From Mycobacterium hubeiense (GTDB taxonomy: Bacteria; Actinomycetota; Actinomycetes; Mycobacteriales; Mycobacteriaceae), in NCBI RefSeq assembly GCF_002838065.1, contig NZ_PIZU01000019.1, forward strand, positions 39,616 through 103,615: a DNA stretch of 64,000 bases, given 5' to 3'. Below the pieces are notes generated by a model. The model worked only from the letters and a program-made list of their open reading frames with translations. It did no database searches and was not told the DNA's origin. Every line of letters begins with the position of its first letter. The first letter of the stretch is position 1. A program made the translations under genes and the position numbers. Shown one piece after another: positions 13,881 through 24,336 of this stretch.

Positions 13881-16800
13881 CGTCAACCGACACAAAACCC
13901 GCCATCGAAGATGTGATGGCGCTGAGCCCGCTGCAGCAGGGCCTGTTTTCGATGGCCGCCCTCACCGACCGCGAGGACGGCGCTGACCCGTACACCATCG
14001 CGATGGCCGCCGATGTCACCGGCCGACTCGACGTCGAGCTGCTGCGCGACTGCGCGGCAACGATGTTGGTGCGTCACCCCAACCTTCGGGCAAGCTTTTT
14101 CCGCGGTGAGCTGAGCCGGCCGGTGCAGGTGATCCCGAGCCACGTCGAGGTGCCCTGGCGCCATGTCAGCGCCCGGCCGGAGGACGTCGAGGCCCTGGAA
14201 GCCGAGGAGCGCCGCCGCCCGTTCGATCTCGAACGCGGGCCGGCGATCCGGTTCCTGCTCATCGAATTGCCCGACGAGCGTTGGCATCTGGTGGTCGTCG
14301 CCCATCACATCGTGATCGACGGGTGGTCGTTGCCGCTGTTCGTCGGCGAGCTCATCACGCTGTACCGCTGTAGCGGTGACACCGCGGCGCTGCCGCCGTC
14401 GCCCCGGCCGTACCGCGACTACATCGGTTGGTTGGCCACCCGTGACCCCGAGGCGAGCCGCAGCCTGTGGCGGCAGCACCTGGCAGGCCTGGACGGTCCG
14501 ACGCTGCTGACACCCGCGCTGACCGGAGCCGAGGCACCGGCCGGCATCCCGCGTCGCACCGAACTGCGGCTCGATCGCCACGCCACCGGCCGCCTGGCCG
14601 AAGCCGCCCGCTCCCGTGGTGTCACGGTGAACACCTTGTTCCAAATAGCCTGGGCGACACTGTTGTCGGCGTTCACCGACCGCGGCGACGTGGTCTTCGG
14701 CGTGACGGTGTCGGGCCGGCCCAGTGAACTGACCGGCGTCGAGACCATGATCGGCCTGTTCATCAACACCGTGCCACTGCGGGTGAGGCTGAACCCCGCG
14801 CAGCCGGTCGGCGCGCAATGCGTCGCGCTGCAACGTGAAGCGGCCGCGCTGCGGGACCACAGCTATCTCGGGCATGCCGAACTCCGGGCACTCGGCGGCG
14901 TCGGGGAAATGTTCGACACGCTGCTGGTGTACGAGAACTTCCCGCCCGGCGGGGTGGTCGGCGGTACGGAGTTCACCGCCAACGGCGCGACGTTCTACCC
15001 GGCCGCGCTGGAAAGCCTTTCACACTTTCCGGTAACCATCGCCGCGCATCTCACCGACGGTGAACTCATCGTGCTGGTGGAGGTGATTGACGGTGCGCTC
15101 GGCCCGATGAGTCCGGAAAGCCTGGGCACGCGCGTGCTTTCGATCGTGCAACGTCTGATCGACCGCTGGGACAGTCCACTTCGCGATGTCGGCGTTCTCC
15201 TCGACGATGAGCGCGAGCGCATCCAGGCCCGCGGTGCCACGCGGTCACCGGCGGTGGCCGGCTGCGGCGTGCACACGAAGTTCACCGAAATCGCCGGCGG
15301 CCGACTGGGTTCGGTCGCCGTGACGTGGCACAGCGGCCAGATGACCTACCGCGAGCTTGACGAGGCAGCTGACCGTGTCGCCGCGGCACTTGTCGCGCGC
15401 GGGGTGCGTAGCGAGACACCGGTCGCGATAAAGCTCTCGCGCGGACCGGATTACGTGGTCTCGATGCTGGGCGTGCTCAAGGCCGGCGGCATGATCGTGC
15501 CGCTCGACCCGGCCATGCCCGCCGTGCGCATCGACGACATCCTGGCGCAGGCCGCCGTCCATGTCGTCGTCGACGACGCCCTGATCGCCGCCGCGACCGA
15601 CGAGCCGCCACCGGACTATCGGCCCGCAACCGTGTGCCCCCAGCAGGCGGCCTACGTCGTGTTCACCTCGGGCACCACCGGCCGGCCGAAAGGCGTTGTC
15701 GGCACGCATGAAGCGCTGCTGGCCTACGCCGATGACCACGCGCAGCACATCCTGCGTCCGGCCGCCACCCGCATCGGCCGACCGTTGCGCATCGCACACG
15801 CCTGGTCGTTCACCTTCGACGCGGCGTGGCAACCGCTCGCGGCGCTGCTCGACGGACATTCGGTGCACGTCATCGGCGATGAGGTGCAGCGCGACGCCGA
15901 GGCACTCGTCGAGACCATCGGGCGGTTCGGCCTCGACATGATCGACACCACGCCGTCGATGTTCGCCCAACTGCACAACGTCGGCCTGCTGTCCACGGTG
16001 CCGCTGACGGTGCTGGCCCTCGGCGGGGAAGCCGTCGGGGTCGCAGCCTGGCGACTGATCCAAGATGAATGCGCCCGCACCGGAATGTCGGCCTACAACT
16101 GCTACGGGCCCACCGAGACCACCGTCGAGGCGGTCGTCGCCACCATCGCCGAGCACGCACAGCCGTCGATCGGACATCCCACCCGGCCCACCGTTGCGCA
16201 CGTGCTGGATTCCTGGCTGCGGCCGGTACCGGACGGCGTGGCCGGTGAGCTGTACCTGGCGGGCGATCAGTTGACCCGCGGCTACCTCGGTCGCCCGGCC
16301 GAGACTGCGGGCCGCTTCGTCGCGGATCCGTTCGTGCCCGGCCGCCGGATGTATCGCACCGGTGATGTCGTTCGCCGCGGGCCGGACGGGGCTCTGCAGT
16401 TCCTGGGCCGCACCGACGATCAGGTGAAGATCCGCGGTTTTCGTGTTGAGCCCAGCGAGATTTCGGCGGTGCTACACAGCCATCCCGCGGTGCGCCATGC
16501 CCACGTCGCGGTGCGCCGCCACGCCAGCGGCCCGAGGCTGATCGCGTATGTGGCGGCGGGGGAGAACCCGCCGTCGGTGTCTGAACTGCGCGGCATGCTC
16601 ACCAAGCGACTGCCGCGCTACCTGGTTCCGCACCACATCGTCGTCGTCGGCGAGCTGCCGCTCACCACGCATGGCAAGGTGGACGAGAGCGCCCTGACCG
16701 CAATCGATTTCGGCGAAATTGCCGCGACCGCACCGGAAACCGCCACCGAAGCCGCGCTGGCCGAACTGCTGTGCGACGTCCTGGACGCCCCGCAGGTCGA

Positions 16801-18379
16801 CGTGACCGCCGAGTTCCTGGAGATGGGCCTGGACAGCATCGCCGCGCTATCGCTGGTGCAGGCGGCGCGTCGACGGGGCATCGAGATGCGGGCCCGGTTG
16901 ATGCTGGAATGCAACACCATCCGGGAACTGGCCGCGGCCATCGACAACGGCGTCGGTCCGCACGGACCCGCGGGCGTCGACGCCGATCGATACGGCGAAG
17001 TGCTGCCCGCACCCATCGTCTCCTGGATGTACGAGTGCGGAAATTTCCGCCGGTTCACCCAGGACGTGATCATCGCGCTGCCGCCCGATATGTCCGGCGA
17101 GCGACTGGAGGAGGTGCTGCAGGCGCTGCTGGATCGCCACGACATGCTGCGTTCGGTACTGGAAGTCCGCGACGGGCGGTACCGGCTGACCACTCGGCCG
17201 CCGGGATCGGTTCGGGCGGCCGATGTTTTGCATCGGGTGGACGCCCCGGCCGAGGCCGCCCTGGCGGCCGAATCGCGCGCCGCGCAGAACCGCATCGACC
17301 CGACGACCGGCTCCATGATCCAGGCGGTGTCGTTCGCCGGTCGGCCCGCGTGCCTGCTGATGTGCGTGCACCACCTGGCCACCGATGTGGTGTCGTGGTA
17401 CGTGATGCTGGCCGGTATGGCGCAGATCGCCGCCGATCTCAATGCCGGCGAAACACCCAAGGTGGCAACGGAATACACCACCTACCGCGAGTTCTGCCAA
17501 TTGTTGGACGAACGCAGTCGCACCGACGAGGTGACGGCGCAACGTGAGTACTGGACCCGCCAGCTCGGCGCGCCGGACCCGGCGTTGGGCAGGCGCCTGC
17601 CGGATCCGACCACTGACACGTGGGGGTCGTTGCGGCGCACCGACGTCGCGACCGACAGCGCGACCACCCGCCGCATTCTCGACAAGGTCGACGGGTCCGG
17701 GATCGAGATGCGGGATTTCCTGCTGGCCGCATTGACGATGACCATCACGTCGTGGCAGGTTTCCCGCGGTCAGTCCGCCGAGCATGGCGCGTTGATCGCG
17801 CTGGAGGGACACGGCCGCGAAGACAGTCAGTTGGCCAGTTCGGTCGACACCTCGGCGACGGTAGGGTGGTTCACCTCGGTGTACCCGGTGCGATTGGGCG
17901 CCGGCGACAAGCCCGTCGATGTGCAGACGGCCCAGCGCGATCCGGACGCCGCGCGGGCATTGGTGGACAACGTGGCCAAAGACGTTGCCGCCGTGCCCAA
18001 CCGCGGCCTGGACTACGGGCTGCTGCGCTACCACCGCGCCGATCCCGCTCTCGTCGCAGCGCGCCACCCGCAGGTCGAGTTCAATTACATCGGCCGCTAC
18101 GACCTCAGTGCCGACCCCGCCGTGCGGGCGGGCGCCGACACCTCGCCGTGGTCACTGATCACCGACGCCGCGCTCAACGAACAGCTGCCACTGGCGCCGG
18201 AACCCGATCTGCCGCTGCGCTATACGTTCGACGTCATCGCTGTCGTGACCTCCACCACCGAAGGGCCGCAGCTGATGACGAGCTGGCGGCGGAGCGAGAA
18301 GCTTTCCACAGCAGCGGAACTCGACGAGTTGGCGGAGTTGTGGCGCCGCGCCATAGACGTGTTGGGGGAGGCCCTGTGA
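13877..18379 (+). CDS. mbtF: Mycobactin synthetase MbtF (C-A-PCP with epimerization-type terminal domain)
   Basis: NRPS of 1500 residues handling the terminal lysine that becomes the cobactin caprolactam. Condensation domain (HHIVIDGWS near residue 142), adenylation domain (FTSGTTGRPKG near 593), carrier (EMGLDSIAAL near 980) and a final condensation-superfamily domain. That last domain carries epimerization-type motifs: HHLATDVVSW near 1163, EGHGRED near 1310, VGWFTSVYP near 1330 and FNYIGRYD near 1402. No thioesterase follows, so release by cyclization must involve this domain or another enzyme. The ATG at 13877 overlaps the mbtE stop by 4 nt, and the stop overlaps the GTG of mbtG by 4 nt. 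Confidence 0.93.
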
Positions 18380-19668
18380 GTGCAACGCTGGCCGTTGTCG
18401 GCGCCGGCGCCAAAGCGGTCGCCGTCGCCGCCAAGGCCGCCGAACTGCGCACGATGGGAGTCGATGTCCCGGACGTCATCGCCGTCGAACGCACGGGAAT
18501 CGCGGCCAACTGGCAGGCCAGCGGCGGCTGGACCGACGGGCAGCACCGGCTGGGCACGAGCCCGGAGAAGGACGTCGGGTTCCCGTACCGGTCGTCGCTG
18601 GTGCCGCGCCGCAACGCCGAACTCGACGAGCGGATGACCCGGCACAGCTGGCAGTCGTATCTGATCGCGACCGGACAGTTCGCCGAATGGGTGGACCGCG
18701 GCCGGCCCGCGCCCACGCATCGCAGGTGGAGCCAGTACCTGCGTTGGGTGGCCGACAACATCGACATGACTGTGATAGCCGGTGAGGTGCAACGCATCTC
18801 GGTGTCCGAACGGCGATGGGCGCTGCACACCCACGAGACCACGGTGCACGCCGACGCGGTGATGATCTCCGGCCCGGGGCAGGCCGAACGATCCATCCTG
18901 CCCGGCAACCCGCGGGTGCTGTCCATCGCGCAGTTCTGGCACCGCGCCGCGGCACACGAGCTGATCGTCGCCGAGCGGGTCGCAGTGATCGGTGGCGGGG
19001 AGACCGCCGCGTCGATGCTCAATGAGCTGTTCCGGCATCGGGTTTCGACCATCACCGTGATCTCACCGCAGGTGACGCTGTTCACCCGGGGTGAGGGCTT
19101 CTTCGAGAACACGCTGTTCTCCGATCCGACCGGCTGGACCGAACTGACGCTGGCCGAACGCCGTGATGCGTTGGCCCGCACCGACCGTGGCGTGTTCTCG
19201 GCGCGGGTGCAGGACGCCCTGCTTGCCGACGACCGGATCCGTCACTTGCGGGGTCGAGTCGCGCACGCTGTGGCCCGCGACGAGAAGATCCGGCTGACCC
19301 TGCAGACCGAGCGGGGCAGCGAACGCCTGGAGACCGTGCACGGTTTCGACCTGGTGATCGACGGGTCGGGAGCCGACGCGCTGTGGTTCGTGCCGCTGCT
19401 GGGTCAAGACGCGCTCGACCTACTGGAGCTCGGGCTCGGTGGTCCGCTGACCGGTGAGGCGCTGCAGCAAAGCATCGGTTACGACCTCGCGGTCACCGAC
19501 GTCGTCCCGAAGCTGTTCTTGCCCGGGCTGTCCGGGCTCACCCAGGGCCCTGGGTTTCCCAACCTCAGTTGCCTGGGGCTGCTGTCCGACCGAGTCCTGG
19601 GATCCGACTATTCAGCAAGTGCCGACACCACGATCAGGAGTAGCGATGAGCACCAACCCATTCGATGA
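18376..19668 (+). CDS. mbtG: L-lysine N6-monooxygenase MbtG
   Basis: A 430-residue flavin-dependent N-hydroxylating monooxygenase that makes the hydroxamate groups used by mycobactin to chelate iron. The N-terminus has the FAD-binding motif [15 protein letters not shown], typical of MbtG rather than the usual GxGxxG-N form. An NADPH-binding Rossmann motif [12 protein letters not shown] lies near residue 207. Length and much of the sequence agree with M. tuberculosis MbtG as I recall it. GTG start 18376 overlaps mbtF by 4 nt. The 3' end overlaps mbtH by 23 nt. Confidence 0.94.
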   Translation: MSATLAVVGAGAKAVAVAAKAAELRTMGVDVPDVIAVERTGIAANWQASGGWTDGQHRLGTSPEKDVGFPYRSSLVPRRNAELDERMTRHSWQSYLIATGQFAEWVDRGRPAPTHRRWSQYLRWVADNIDMTVIAGEVQRISVSERRWALHTHETTVHADAVMISGPGQAERSILPGNPRVLSIAQFWHRAAAHELIVAERVAVIGGGETAASMLNELFRHRVSTITVISPQVTLFTRGEGFFENTLFSDPTGWTELTLAERRDALARTDRGVFSARVQDALLADDRIRHLRGRVAHAVARDEKIRLTLQTERGSERLETVHGFDLVIDGSGADALWFVPLLGQDALDLLELGLGGPLTGEALQQSIGYDLAVTDVVPKLFLPGLSGLTQGPGFPNLSCLGLLSDRVLGSDYSASADTTIRSSDEHQPIR

Positions 19669-19861
19669 CGAGAACGGCACCTTCTATGTGCTGGTCAACG
19701 AGGAGGACCAACACAGCTTGTGGCCGACTTTCGCCGACGTCCCCGCGGGCTGGCGGGTGGTGTTCGGTGAGAGCACCCGCGCCGACTGCCTGGCTTATGT
19801 CGAACAGAACTGGACCGACCTGCGCCCGCGCAGCCTGCGTGAGGCGATGGTCAGCGATTAA
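19646..19861 (+). CDS. mbtH: MbtH, NRPS adenylation-domain partner protein
   Basis: A 71-residue protein and founding member of the MbtH-like family, which binds adenylation domains and supports their folding or activity. It shows the family pattern [26 protein letters not shown] and WTDLRPRSL with the conserved tryptophans. The ATG at 19646 is preceded by CAGGAG (19635-19640) and lies inside the end of mbtG, so it is the last gene of the coupled operon. Its stop is 4 nt from the end of the opposing gene. Confidence 0.96.
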   Translation: MSTNPFDDENGTFYVLVNEEDQHSLWPTFADVPAGWRVVFGESTRADCLAYVEQNWTDLRPRSLREAMVSD

Positions 19862-19865
19862 CTCG

Positions 19866-20189
19866 CTACGTGCCCTGCGGCAGGATGCCGTCCATGCCGT
19901 CCATGTCGAAAATGCGGGCATGCAGGACGGTGCGGTTGCGCAGCGCGGCCCGCACCGCCCGGTGCAGGCCGTCCTCCAGGTACACCACGCCCTTCCACTT
20001 CACGGCGTGGGGAAACAAATCGCCATAGAACGTCGAATCCTCCGACAGCAAACGATCCAGCGCCAACACGGTCGTCGTCGTCACGATCTCGTCCAACCGG
20101 ATTTGCCGCGGCGGGATCTGCGACCAGTCCCGATGACTCAGGCCATGGTCCGGATAGGGTTTGCCGTCGCGGACGCCCTTGAAGATCAC
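19866..20189 (-). CDS. Conserved mycobacterial protein, Rv2375-like, with DGLHR motif
   Basis: A 107-residue protein starting at GTG 20189, convergent with mbtH. Its position between mbtH and hrcA on the opposite strand matches Rv2375 of M. tuberculosis. A VVYLEDGLHRAVRAAL segment resembles the DGxHR-x-AA signature of the ParB/sulfiredoxin fold, where that loop binds nucleotide, but the protein is much smaller than ParB. No signal peptide or membrane segment is seen. Function is unknown; the fold suggestion is an inference from one motif. Confidence 0.8.
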   Translation of the reverse strand: MIFKGVRDGKPYPDHGLSHRDWSQIPPRQIRLDEIVTTTTVLALDRLLSEDSTFYGDLFPHAVKWKGVVYLEDGLHRAVRAALRNRTVLHARIFDMDGMDGILPQGT

Positions 20190-20371
20190 CGCTGATCCGC
20201 CCCGCTGATCCGCCCCCGTCCCCTTCGCGTCAGCATGAAAAGTAAGGCTAGTCCCTGGGCGCCAGCGCCGTCAGCATCACGCTCTTGACAGCGCCACGCT
20301 CATGTGCGCGGAGAACGGGCTGATGATGACCGTAAAATGGGCGAGAACTAGGTGCGAGTGGGAGGTGAACA

Positions 20372-21403
20372 GTGGGTAGTGCCGACGACCGTCGCTTCGA
20401 GGTGCTGCGTGCGATCGTCGCCGACTTCGTTGCCACCAAGGAGCCCATTGGCTCCAAAACCCTTGTCGAGCGCCATAACCTCGGTGTTTCCAGTGCGACC
20501 GTGCGCAACGACATGGCGGTGCTGGAGGCGGAGGGTTACATCACTCAGCCGCATACCAGCTCCGGGCGAATCCCGACAGAGAAGGGTTACCGCGAATTCG
20601 TCGACCGGCTCGACGACATCAAGCCGCTGTCGTCGTCGGAGCGACGCGCGATCCTGAAGTTCCTGGAATCCGGCGTCGACCTCGATGACGTGCTGCGTCG
20701 CGCGGTGCGGCTGCTGGCGCAGCTGACTCGCCAGGTCGCGGTGGTGCAGTACCCCACCTTGTCGACGTCGAGCGTGCGCCACCTGGAGGTGGTGGCGTTG
20801 ACGCCCGCGAAGCTGTTGCTGGTGGTGATCACCGACACCGGCCGCGTCGATCAGCGGATCGTGGAACTCGGCGACGCCATCGACGAGCACGAGCTGACCC
20901 AGTTGCGGGACCTGCTGGGCCAGGCGCTGGAGGGCAAGCCGCTGGCGGCGGCGTCGGTTGCGGTGTCCGAGCTGGCCAGCCACCTCAACGGCCACACCGG
21001 CCTGGCCGTCGCGGTCGGCCGCTGCGCGACGGTGCTGGTGGAGACGCTGGTCGAACACCACGAGGAGCGGTTGCTGCTCGGCGGTACCGCCAACCTGACT
21101 CGCAACACCGCGGATTTCGGCGGTTCGTTGCGCTCGGTTCTCGAGGCGCTCGAAGAACAGGTGGTGGTATTGCGTCTGCTGGCGGCGCAGCAGGAGGCCG
21201 GCAAGGTGACGGTGCGCATCGGCCACGAGACCGAGGCCGAAGAGATGGCGGGCGCGTCGGTGGTGAGCACGGCGTACGGCTCGTCGGGCAAAGTGTATGG
21301 CGGCATGGGTGTGTTAGGGCCCACGCGAATGGACTATCCGGGAACTATCGCTAATGTCGCTGCGGTTGCTTTGTACATCGGCGAAGTCTTAGGCAGCCGC
21401 TAA
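20372..21403 (+). CDS. hrcA: Heat-inducible transcription repressor HrcA
   Basis: A 343-residue repressor that binds CIRCE elements at chaperonin genes. The N-terminal winged helix ([19 protein letters not shown]) and the following [12 protein letters not shown] segment are diagnostic. GTG 20372 follows an excellent ribosome binding site GGAGGTGA (20361-20368). It is followed 23 nt later by dnaJ2, the standard actinobacterial pair. I found no CIRCE inverted repeat directly upstream, so autoregulation by CIRCE is not supported here. Confidence 0.95.
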   Translation: MGSADDRRFEVLRAIVADFVATKEPIGSKTLVERHNLGVSSATVRNDMAVLEAEGYITQPHTSSGRIPTEKGYREFVDRLDDIKPLSSSERRAILKFLESGVDLDDVLRRAVRLLAQLTRQVAVVQYPTLSTSSVRHLEVVALTPAKLLLVVITDTGRVDQRIVELGDAIDEHELTQLRDLLGQALEGKPLAAASVAVSELASHLNGHTGLAVAVGRCATVLVETLVEHHEERLLLGGTANLTRNTADFGGSLRSVLEALEEQVVVLRLLAAQQEAGKVTVRIGHETEAEEMAGASVVSTAYGSSGKVYGGMGVLGPTRMDYPGTIANVAAVALYIGEVLGSR

Positions 21404-21426
21404 CACCGGCATTCGAAAGGTCAGGC

Positions 21427-22572
21427 GTGGCACGCGACTATTACGGCCTGCTCGGAGTGAGCAAGGGCGCCAGTGATACGGAGATCAAACGCGCCTATCG
21501 GCGATTGGCCCGCGAGCTGCATCCCGACGTCAACCCCGACGAGGAGGCTCAGGCGCGGTTCCGGGAGATCAGCGTCGCCTACGAGGTGCTCAGCGATCCG
21601 GAGAAGCGCCGCATCGTCGACCTCGGCGGCGACCCGATGGAGACCGCGAGCGCTGCGGGCAACGGCTTCAGCGGCTTCGGCGGTCTCGGCGATGTCTTCG
21701 AGGCCTTCTTCGGCGGCGGTACCGCCTCGCGCGGACCCATCGGCCGGGTCCGGCCGGGTTCGGATTCGTTGCTGCGGATGCGGCTTGACCTGGAGGAATG
21801 CGCCACCGGCGTGACCAAACAGGTCACCGTTGACACCGCCGTGCTGTGCGACCTGTGCCACGGCAAGGGCACCCACGGCAATTCCACGCCCGTCACCTGT
21901 GACACCTGCGGCGGGCGCGGCGAGATCCAGACCGTGCAGCGCTCGCTGCTCGGACAGGTGATGACGTCACGGCCGTGCCCGGTCTGCGGCGGGGTGGGCG
22001 AGGTCATTCCCGACCCGTGTCACCGCTGCGGCGGTGACGGCCGGGTACGCGCGCGGCGCGATATCAGCGTCAAGATCCCGGCCGGCGTGGGCGACGGGAT
22101 GCGGGTGCGGCTGGCCGCGCAGGGCGAAGTCGGGCCCGGCGGCGGGCCGGCGGGCGATCTCTATGTCGAGGTGCACGAGAAGCAGCACCCCACGTTCGTC
22201 CGCGACGGCGATGACCTGCACTGCACCATTTCGGTGCCGATGGTCGACGCCGCGTTGGGCACCACGGTTACCGTCGACGCGATCCTCGACGGGCCGACGG
22301 AGATCACCATCCCTGCGGGCACCCAACCCGGTGCCATCACCACGCTGCGTGGCCACGGCATGCCGCATCTGCGCTCGGGCGTGCGCGGCGACCTGCATGC
22401 GCACATCGACGTCGTGGTGCCCACCCGCCTCGACAACGAGGACATCGAGCTGCTGCGCAAGTTCAAGGAGCGCCGCACTCGCGACGAGGCGGAGGTGCGC
22501 TCGACGCAGGCGCCGGCGTCGACCGCGAGCGGTTTGTTCAGCCGGCTGCGCGAGACCTTCACCGGTCGCTAG
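21427..22572 (+). CDS. dnaJ2: Chaperone protein DnaJ2
   Basis: A 381-residue Hsp40 co-chaperone that stimulates DnaK ATPase activity. The J domain carries the invariant HPD in LHPDVN near residue 35, followed by a short Gly/Phe-containing region and four zinc-binding CxxCxGxG-type repeats ([32 protein letters not shown]). A C-terminal substrate-binding region follows. GTG start at 21427 directly begins [10 protein letters not shown]. Its pairing with hrcA rather than dnaK marks it as the second DnaJ of mycobacteria. Confidence 0.95.
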   Translation: MARDYYGLLGVSKGASDTEIKRAYRRLARELHPDVNPDEEAQARFREISVAYEVLSDPEKRRIVDLGGDPMETASAAGNGFSGFGGLGDVFEAFFGGGTASRGPIGRVRPGSDSLLRMRLDLEECATGVTKQVTVDTAVLCDLCHGKGTHGNSTPVTCDTCGGRGEIQTVQRSLLGQVMTSRPCPVCGGVGEVIPDPCHRCGGDGRVRARRDISVKIPAGVGDGMRVRLAAQGEVGPGGGPAGDLYVEVHEKQHPTFVRDGDDLHCTISVPMVDAALGTTVTVDAILDGPTEITIPAGTQPGAITTLRGHGMPHLRSGVRGDLHAHIDVVVPTRLDNEDIELLRKFKERRTRDEAEVRSTQAPASTASGLFSRLRETFTGR

Positions 22573-22602
22573 TGCCCATGCGCCGCGAGGACGGTTAGCG
22601 CC

Positions 22603-23352
22603 ATGTCGCGCGCGATGTTCTATGTCGACGCGCTACCCGAGGTTGGTGATGTGGCGGTCGTGGACGGCGACGAGGGTTTTCACGCCGCCAATGTCCGGCG
22701 CATCCGCCCCGGCGAGCAGATCGATCTCAGCGATGGCGCCGGCGCGCTGGCGCACTGCGTCGTCGAAGACGTCGGCAAAGGTCGGCTGACGGCGCGGCTG
22801 CTGGAGCGTTGGCAGGTCGCGCCGGCCACGCCGAGCGTCACCGTCGTGCAGGCATTGCCGAAATCCGATCGCTCCGAGCTGGCCATCGAGTTGGCGACGG
22901 AGGCCGGAGCGGACGCGTTTGTGGCTTGGCAGGCGTCGCGCTGTGTGGCCCGTTGGGAGGGCTCGGCGCGGGTCGAGAAAGGACTGCGACGCTGGCGTGC
23001 GGTGGCCCGTTCGGCGGCCCGCCAATCGCGGCGTCCGTACATCCCGGCGGTCAGCGGTGTGGTGACGACGGGGGAGCTGGTGCGACGGGTCAGTGACGAG
23101 GTTGCGGCCGACGGTGTGGTGCTGGCTCTGCACGAGGCGGCTACCGAGCCATTCGCCAAAGTCTCTCTGTCGCATACTGATTCGGTGATGTTGATCGTCG
23201 GACCGGAAGGAGGCATTAGCGACGAGGAGATCGACGCACTCGCTGGGGCGGGGGCTGTGCCAGTGCGGCTCGGCCCCACGGTATTGCGCACGTCGACGGC
23301 CGCGGCCGTCGCGCTGGGAGCGCTCGGTGTGCTGACGCCGCGCTGGGATTGA
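22603..23352 (+). CDS. rsmE: 16S rRNA (uracil1498-N3)-methyltransferase RsmE
   Basis: A 249-residue SPOUT-family RNA methyltransferase. The N-terminal part resembles a PUA-like domain ([19 protein letters not shown]). The C-terminal part has the SPOUT knot features [11 protein letters not shown] and [12 protein letters not shown], which form the S-adenosylmethionine site. It lies 30 nt after dnaJ2 in the conserved hrcA-dnaJ2-rsmE order. About 1 kb of non-coding or decayed DNA follows before phoH, whereas these genes are close together in M. tuberculosis as I recall. Confidence 0.94.
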   Translation: MSRAMFYVDALPEVGDVAVVDGDEGFHAANVRRIRPGEQIDLSDGAGALAHCVVEDVGKGRLTARLLERWQVAPATPSVTVVQALPKSDRSELAIELATEAGADAFVAWQASRCVARWEGSARVEKGLRRWRAVARSAARQSRRPYIPAVSGVVTTGELVRRVSDEVAADGVVLALHEAATEPFAKVSLSHTDSVMLIVGPEGGISDEEIDALAGAGAVPVRLGPTVLRTSTAAAVALGALGVLTPRWD

Positions 23353-23633
23353 AACAGCACCCGACCCCGAACAGGTGTATCACTGAAGGCGTTGAGCGAC
23401 AACTGAAGTCGCTTATGGCACGAGGATAAAGCCGCCAAGCGGATCGAGGGCGACTCAGATTCTAGCTAGCGGAGGGGAGTGTCAGCTGGAGAGCACCAGT
23501 GCCTAACGGCTCCAGCATCACGTCGGCGGGCCAACTCACGCGGTGGTCCTCTCTCCTTCAGGATTTCATCGAGCGGATCGGTCGGTGGCGGCTCGCCTTG
23601 AGGGTGATCGAGCGCCTGTCAGCACCTTTCTCT
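23353..23633. other. Intergenic stretch with no supported gene
   Basis: This 281-bp stretch follows rsmE. It contains only short open frames with no recognisable motif and no clear terminator hairpin with a T-run. Together with the adjoining relic it forms the insertion between rsmE and phoH. Confidence 0.5.
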
Positions 23634-24042
23634 TCAGCGTTCCGGTCCTGGGGGATCATTTCCGGCGAGAGCGGCGGCACTGGCCTGCAGTTTTGAGCCG
23701 ACCTGCGTGTCCTCGGAAGCCAGGATGCTGGCCCACTTGGTGATGTCGGCGTGGTGTTCTTCGGCTTGGGCTTTGCGCTCCAGATAGTGGTTCATCTCGC
23801 GGGCGGTGTAGCGGCGCGTGTCCGTGACCGTCAAATTTTCCGCTACCAGAAACTCGTTCTGTTCGGCCTCGGATATTGCGTGCAGTGCGCGCTCACGGAC
23901 CTGGTATAGGTTGCCAGACCCAAGATCGGCCACCTTCGCCTGTATCAGCGGCATCACCATCCCACTCAGTGCCGCCGGGCGCGGAGAGCTGCTGGACGTG
24001 TCCATCGGCGGCAATCTCAAGACGCTCTGCGGCAGCCCTGTA
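23634..24042 (-). pseudogene. Decayed WXG-type (type VII secretion-like) gene, frameshifted relic
   Basis: Two minus-strand frames match successive parts of the intact protein encoded at 59731-61074. The first, about 24042 down to 23893, reads YRAAAERLEIAADGHVQQLS followed by APGGTEWDGDAAD, against YRRCAKSLDAIADAHCQTLS and APGGTDWEGSGAD. The second, 23924 down to 23634, reads ALHAISEAEQNEFLVAENLT and later HHADITKWASILASEDTQVG, against VIEAIDQAEQDGFTVGDDLS and HSQDIAKLAGELVAADTHAG. The frame changes near 23900-23950. The coding signal stops at a TAG/TGA at the 3' end with no long C-terminal region, and the N-terminal start is not clear. This is a truncated, frameshifted paralogue of the WXG domain only. 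Confidence 0.75.
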
Positions 24043-24336
24043 CTGGCTCGCCCTGCACCTACTACTACCCCCGCTAATCGTGACGATTCTGCAGTTAGTG
24101 GAGTGGCGCCCCTGGTCAGAGGCAGTTTCGAGGTAGATCGCGACCGGTTCCATCTCGTCTTTTCCGCCGCACAGACCCCCACGGGGAGTGAACGACCATG
24201 TCCCCTGCCTTCGCGCGCTTGCTTGCCGCATAGCCGAGCGCGCTTAACCGCTGGGATGTGTCGGCACCCGGCGGTAAACTGGTCGCTCAGCAGCAACAAC
24301 ACCGGCGACAACCAGGAAGCAGGCAGAAAACCCCAC

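Noticed and set aside
20237..20255. IdeR-like sequence with core TAAGGCTA upstream of the Rv2375-like gene
   Set aside because: Only about 10 of 19 consensus positions match and both outer arms are poor; treated as chance.
20190..20371. Search for a CIRCE element upstream of hrcA
   Set aside because: No TTAGCACTC-N9-GAGTGCTAA-like repeat is present in the 182-bp gap.
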